Shown in pieces: positions 60,344 to 64,000 of a DNA stretch of 64,000 nt; positions within the stretch are counted from its first letter, which is position 1, and the number at the start of each line of letters is the position of its first letter. This stretch comes from JBBDMX01 sp040878035 (GTDB lineage: Bacteria > Planctomycetota > Phycisphaerae > Phycisphaerales > Phycisphaeraceae). The translations under genes and the position numbers were made by a program. The stretch is from NCBI GenBank assembly GCA_040878035.1, contig JBBDMX010000090.1, positions 1 to 64,000 of the forward strand, in the 5' to 3' direction. The notes under the pieces are model-generated. The model was not told where the DNA came from. It was given only the letters and a program-made list of their open reading frames with translations, and made no database searches.

Positions 60344-62179
60344 ATGTCGTTTGCCATTCGTCACCGTTGGTCCTCGTGCCTGTTACTGATCGCCGCTTTG
60401 CTGATGCCTGCGGGCGTGCTTGGTGCCGCCGAAGCGGACTACAAGGCCGCGCTGGCGCAGGCGCCCGCCGACGCCGCGATCGTTGTGGTCGTGCCCAACA
60501 TGAAGGCGTTCTCCGACAAGATCGCCCAGCTCAACAACCAGTTGGGCCTGACCAACCCCGACATGGCCAACGCGCTGGGTAAATTCAAGCGTGAAACGGG
60601 CATCAGCCAGGGCCTCAAGGAGGACGGCCCGTTCGTGATGATGATCACTGACATGTCCGGGTTGGGCAATGAAGAGGTCAAGGAGCCCCCGCTGGCGGCG
60701 CTGTTCCCCGTTACCAGCTACAGCGAATTCCTCAAGAATTTCAAAGATACCGCGACCGAAGACGGCATTACCGTGGGCAAGACCGATGCCCAGGGGGGCG
60801 ACGAACCTGCTTACATCAAGCAACTGGGCGACTACGCCCTGGTGGGCAACACACTCCAGGTCGTGCAGAACTACAAGGCCGGCGGCGACGGCGACAAGTG
60901 GATCAAGGCCATGGGCGCCATGGGCAGGAAATACCTGGGTCCCAGCGACGCCGTAGTCCTCTTCAACATGCCGGTCATGGCGGAAAAGCTCAAGGAGCAG
61001 ATGGCCAAGGGCATGGCGGAAATGGAAAAACAGATGGCGCAGGTCCCCGGGCAGGATATGGCCCTTAACAAAATCGTCATGGGCATCTACCACAACATCG
61101 GCCAGCAATTCGTAGAGGACACCGACGTGGCCATGGCCAGCGTCGATATGGGCGACATGGGCATGGGCGTGACCTGGACGGCCCAGTTCAAGTCCGCCAG
61201 CAAGATGGCGTCGATCTTCAGCACCGGCGCCGCCGGCGGCGACGCCCTGACCAAAGTGCCAGAGCAGCCCTATCTCTTTGCCTGGGGCCTGAACTTCAAG
61301 GGCATCGACACCAAGGCGCTGGTGGCCGACCTCCAGAAGAAGCTCCAAGGCCAGGATGTCGGCGCGATGGGCAAGATCGTCCTGAGCAAGCTGCCGTTGG
61401 TGGAGAAAATCGAGAGCTACGCGCAGGCGTATTACGTGCCCAAGCAGGTGGCGATGGGCGGCGCCGGGCTGTTCAACGGCGTGACGGTGATTCAGACCAA
61501 TGACGCCGAGGGGCTGATCGCGGGCACCAAGGAGTACCTGACGGAGCTGGGTAAGGTGCAGATCCCCGCCGGCCAGGACGCCAATGGCGAGCCGCTGGCC
61601 ATGTCCATGACCACCAGCTACAACGTCGGGGTGATGAAGCTCGATGACGTGTCGGTGGATCAGTACTCGTTTTCGTTGAACATGCCGCCGCAGGCCATGC
61701 GGGGCAACCCGATGGCGCCGATGATGCAGATGCTGGGCCTGACCGCGCAGTCGGGCTACATCGCCAAGCGCGGCAACCACGTGATCGTGACCACCGGCGT
61801 CGATGCGGCGACCCTCCAGGCGGCACTGAACTCAAGCAAGAACAGCGACGGACTGGGTGCCGACGACGTGATCAAGGAAGTGCGGCAGACGGTGCTGCCC
61901 AAGGACGCCTCCTTCGAGGGTTACCTGAGCCTGGGCGGCATCGCCAACACCGCCAACCTGTTCATGGTGATGTTCGGCGGGCAGGCAATCCAGGTGCCGG
62001 CGAATTTGCCCCCGGTCGCCAGCGGCCTGGCGATCCAGGACAGCGGCGTGGCCGGGCGAACCTTCGTGCCCATCTCGGTGATGAACTTCGTCAAGTCCAC
62101 CATCATGCAGTTCCAGGCCCAGCAACAACCCGGCCCGGGTCCGGGCGGGCAGGACGGCCCGCCGCCGGCGCCGTTTTGA
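60344..62179 (+). CDS. Exported protein of unknown function (DUF3352-like)
   Basis: Protein of 611 residues. A signal peptide (RWSSCLLLIAALLMPAGVLGAA) precedes a body that starts LAQAPADAAIVVVVPNMKAF, a phrase reminiscent of DUF3352-type proteins in which a conserved PxxAAxVVxVPN opening leads to long alpha/beta repeats. There are two Met-rich helices (MAEKLKEQMAKGMAEMEKQM) and a Pro/Gly-rich C terminus (QQQPGPGPGGQDGPPPAPF). No catalytic motif. AAGGAGA ahead of the ATG sets the start at 60344. It is followed by a heptamer repeat and the GH113-like gene on the same strand. Confidence 0.65.
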   Translation: MSFAIRHRWSSCLLLIAALLMPAGVLGAAEADYKAALAQAPADAAIVVVVPNMKAFSDKIAQLNNQLGLTNPDMANALGKFKRETGISQGLKEDGPFVMMITDMSGLGNEEVKEPPLAALFPVTSYSEFLKNFKDTATEDGITVGKTDAQGGDEPAYIKQLGDYALVGNTLQVVQNYKAGGDGDKWIKAMGAMGRKYLGPSDAVVLFNMPVMAEKLKEQMAKGMAEMEKQMAQVPGQDMALNKIVMGIYHNIGQQFVEDTDVAMASVDMGDMGMGVTWTAQFKSASKMASIFSTGAAGGDALTKVPEQPYLFAWGLNFKGIDTKALVADLQKKLQGQDVGAMGKIVLSKLPLVEKIESYAQAYYVPKQVAMGGAGLFNGVTVIQTNDAEGLIAGTKEYLTELGKVQIPAGQDANGEPLAMSMTTSYNVGVMKLDDVSVDQYSFSLNMPPQAMRGNPMAPMMQMLGLTAQSGYIAKRGNHVIVTTGVDAATLQAALNSSKNSDGLGADDVIKEVRQTVLPKDASFEGYLSLGGIANTANLFMVMFGGQAIQVPANLPPVASGLAIQDSGVAGRTFVPISVMNFVKSTIMQFQAQQQPGPGPGGQDGPPPAPF

Positions 62180-62286
62180 GTGAATTTGGGATTTCGAATT
62201 TCGAATTTCGAATTTAGCGAAACGCTGTTGAGGCCGTCGGATTTGATTCGTGTCATTCGAATTTCGTCATTCGAATTTGGCTCCAC
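62180..62286. repeat. Heptanucleotide array 8 (TTCGAAT)
   Basis: Three to four units of TTCGAAT right after the stop codon (62186-62215), then, after a spacer, GTCATTCGAATTTCGTCATT and CGAATTTGG before the next ATG. The unit is its own near-complement (TTCGAA), so it can pair with itself. The last unit ends about 8 bp before the start at 62287. Confidence 0.85.
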
Positions 62287-63495
62287 ATGTACCGCAATCT
62301 GCTCTATTGCGCGTTCTTGCTCTGGGGGATCTCGCTGGTGGCGGCGGCGTTGTCGCCAGGGCTGCCGGCCGAGCCGACCGGCGACGCGCCGAGGCGCCCC
62401 GTTACGGCGAATGCGGACAAGGCCGCGCCCCGGCCCCTGATCGGCTACGCCATTAATCTCCATAATGTCCGCGACATCCAGCCGCACCTCGACGCCATCG
62501 ACGAACTGGCGGACATGGGCATCGACAGCCTCCAGGTGCTCACGCCGGTGTTCCAGACCAATGGCGCCTCGACGCGCATCGTGTTCGATCCCGACCAGGC
62601 GCCGGCGAACCAGGACATCATCCGCGTGCTGCGCCGCGCCAAAGAGCGCGGCATGACCACCGCCTTGATGCCCACTGTGCTCTTTCACCGCCCACGCGGC
62701 AACGAGTGGCGCGGCAAGATCGCACCCGACGAATGGGACGCCTGGTGGAAGAGCTACCGCCAGGTCATCAATGTCTTTGTCGACGTCGCCAACGAGGCCC
62801 AGGCCGACATGCTCTGCGTCGGCTCGGAGCTGGTCAGCACCGAGGCCCAGACCGACCGCTGGGTGGCCCTGATCGCCCACGTGCGCCAACGCTACGCCGG
62901 CCGGCTCTACTACTCGACCGTGTGGAACAGCTACCACAAGCCCCAGTTCTGGTCGCACCTGGACATGATCGGCATCTGCGCTTACTTCGACCTGACCGTC
63001 GGCGCCGACTCGGCCATTCCCGATGCCCCTTTCCTGGCGCGACGATGGCGCGATATCCGCGAGTTGCTGCTGGCGTACGCGCGCCAGCAGCAACGCCCCC
63101 CCCCCCCCCAACGCCCCATTCTCTTTACCGAAGTCGGCTATCCCAGCCTGCCCTGGGCTCTGCGCGAACCGTACAACTACATCCTCAAGCCCGGCGTCGC
63201 CGCCCGGCACGATGTGCAGGCCATGGGCCTGGGCTCCTTCCTGGCGGCCTGGGGCGATCTGCTGCGGCCCAAGCAACCCGCCGCCGAAAAAGAGTCGCCC
63301 CTGGCCGGCGCCTTCTTCTATTCCTGGGAACCCCGCGGCACCGGCGACGCCCGCGACTACGGCTACGGCATCAAGGGCAAACCCGCCCTGAGCGTCCTGC
63401 GCAAATGGCTCAAGCCGCCGAATGTGAAACCGGATGTCAGCCCCGTCAGTCTCATTGGCGCAAGCACCAACCCCCGAGACGGTGCGGGCGAATGA
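62287..63495 (+). CDS. Exported GH113-like glycoside hydrolase
   Basis: Protein of 402 residues. A signal peptide (LLYCAFLLWGISLVAAALS) leads to a single TIM barrel resembling beta-mannanases of family GH113: IDELADMGIDSLQVLTPVFQ, GMTTALMPTVLFH, then ADMLCVGSELVSTEAQ (acid/base Glu, about 180) and RPILFTEVGYPS (nucleophile Glu, about 280). FWSHLDMIGICAYF lies between. The start has no obvious strong ribosome site; the heptamer array is directly upstream. A run of 14 C bases at 63096-63109 encodes QRPPPPQRP inside a loop. Clan GH-A, probably cutting a mannan- or glucan-like polymer; the family call is from motif memory. Confidence 0.75.
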   Translation: MYRNLLYCAFLLWGISLVAAALSPGLPAEPTGDAPRRPVTANADKAAPRPLIGYAINLHNVRDIQPHLDAIDELADMGIDSLQVLTPVFQTNGASTRIVFDPDQAPANQDIIRVLRRAKERGMTTALMPTVLFHRPRGNEWRGKIAPDEWDAWWKSYRQVINVFVDVANEAQADMLCVGSELVSTEAQTDRWVALIAHVRQRYAGRLYYSTVWNSYHKPQFWSHLDMIGICAYFDLTVGADSAIPDAPFLARRWRDIRELLLAYARQQQRPPPPQRPILFTEVGYPSLPWALREPYNYILKPGVAARHDVQAMGLGSFLAAWGDLLRPKQPAAEKESPLAGAFFYSWEPRGTGDARDYGYGIKGKPALSVLRKWLKPPNVKPDVSPVSLIGASTNPRDGAGE

Positions 63496-63624
63496 GATGG
63501 CGAGACGAGTGGTGAACGCGATTACGCCGACACTGGGCCGCTTTGGGCCAAGGGTCTGGTTCGGCGCGCCGGCGAAAGATGCTAAGCCGCAAGCGGCTGG
63601 TGACTTCCGCTATCATCGGCGGCT

Positions 63625-64000
63625 ATGTCACGCATCAATATCCTGATCATCGGCAGCGGCGGGCGCGAGCATGCCCTGGGCTGGAAACTGGCGCAATCCA
63701 AGCGTTGCGGCACGCTCTACTTCGCGCCCGGTAACGCCGGCACATCCGCCGTCGGCGTCAATGTGCCGCTCAAGGTGGACAAGGTGGACACCAAGACCGC
63801 CGACGCCATCGACTATTTCTGCCGGCAGGAGCAGATCGAGCTGATCGTCATCGGCCCGGAGGATCCGCTGGCAGAGGGTCTGGCGGACCGGTTGGTGCGG
63901 CCGGGACGGTACGTCTTTGGCCCGGTGCAGGCCGCGGCCCGACTCGAAGCCGACAAGGCCTGGTGCAAGCAGGTCATGCGTGCCGCCAGCGTGCCCACCG
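63625..64000 (+). CDS. purD: Phosphoribosylamine-glycine ligase, 5' part
   Basis: The frame is open to the window's end (125 codons shown). It starts MSRINILIIGSGGREHALGW, the diagnostic N-domain of GAR synthetase, and continues with YFAPGNAGTSA, LIVIGPEDPLAEGLADRLV and VFGPVQAAARLEADKAWCKQ, all standard for PurD. The enzyme joins phosphoribosylamine and glycine with ATP in purine synthesis. The first 19 codons are preceded by a copy of the GCTAAGCCGCAAGCGGC repeat arm at 63581. The rest of the gene lies outside the window. Confidence 0.93.
   Translation, partial: MSRINILIIGSGGREHALGWKLAQSKRCGTLYFAPGNAGTSAVGVNVPLKVDKVDTKTADAIDYFCRQEQIELIVIGPEDPLAEGLADRLVRPGRYVFGPVQAAARLEADKAWCKQVMRAASVPT

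Noticed and set aside
63496..63624. Small gene between the GH113-like gene and purD
   Set aside because: Frames here are short and run through the GCTAAGCCGC repeat arm; no ribosome site or family match.

Overview
The window is GC-rich DNA from the chromosome of a free-living bacterium, most likely a planctomycete and perhaps of the Phycisphaerae type. The lineage is inferred from gene content: two PEP-CTERM proteins (one with autotransporter-type beta-strand repeats), a prepilin-like protein with the H-X9-DG tail, an 800-residue DUF6785/OPT-like membrane protein, large secreted glycosidases with carbohydrate-binding modules, paired Gfo/Idh/MocA oxidoreductases and a very large AsmA-like protein. 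No rRNA, tRNA, insertion sequence, prophage or CRISPR array was seen.

Layout. 0-12 kb: ankyrin lipoprotein, tagaturonate epimerase (UxaE), DUF6785 membrane protein, hopanoid C-3 methylase (HpnR) and an AsmA-like protein. 11.5-15.5 kb: a repeat-dominated stretch of heptanucleotide arrays around a MNT/HEPN pair (HEPN frameshifted), a sialate-O-acetylesterase-like enzyme and a small lipoprotein. 15.5-24.7 kb: a minus-strand run of six catabolic enzymes (two Gfo/Idh/MocA, D-2-hydroxyacid dehydrogenase, class III aminotransferase, M20 deacylase, zinc dehydrogenase) with a divergent LacI-family regulator. 24.9-36.7 kb: exported proteins, including two tandem paralogous GH-A-like glycosidases. 36.8-45 kb: gcvH, amidohydrolase, small membrane or lipoproteins, purC, pheS and an RRM protein. 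45-50.6 kb: Uma2 remnant, clpC, PA0069-type radical SAM protein and a Phd/VapC pair. 50.7-53.2 kb: a class III nucleotidyl cyclase followed by a retron. 53.2-64 kb: divergent glnS/gltX, an EVE protein, a PfkB kinase, a cyclophilin, exported proteins, a GH113-like protein and the start of purD.

The most notable element is the compact retron at 52.0-53.2 kb. A reverse transcriptase with YADD, VTG and a variant NAxxH motif is preceded by an RNA of about 108 nt whose ends pair (CCATCTTG/CAAGATGG). The RNA contains two msr-like hairpins and a short msd-like hairpin, and a plausible promoter ends just before it. No dedicated effector gene is adjacent.

A second theme is repeat biology. At least eight intergenic arrays are built on a 7-bp period with different heptamer sequences, resembling in form the cyanobacterial STRR repeats. 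A palindromic element of about 130 bp (MITE-like) occurs three times, and several GC-rich hairpin families are dispersed between genes. All calls rest on reading the sequence and on remembered family motifs; no database search was possible.
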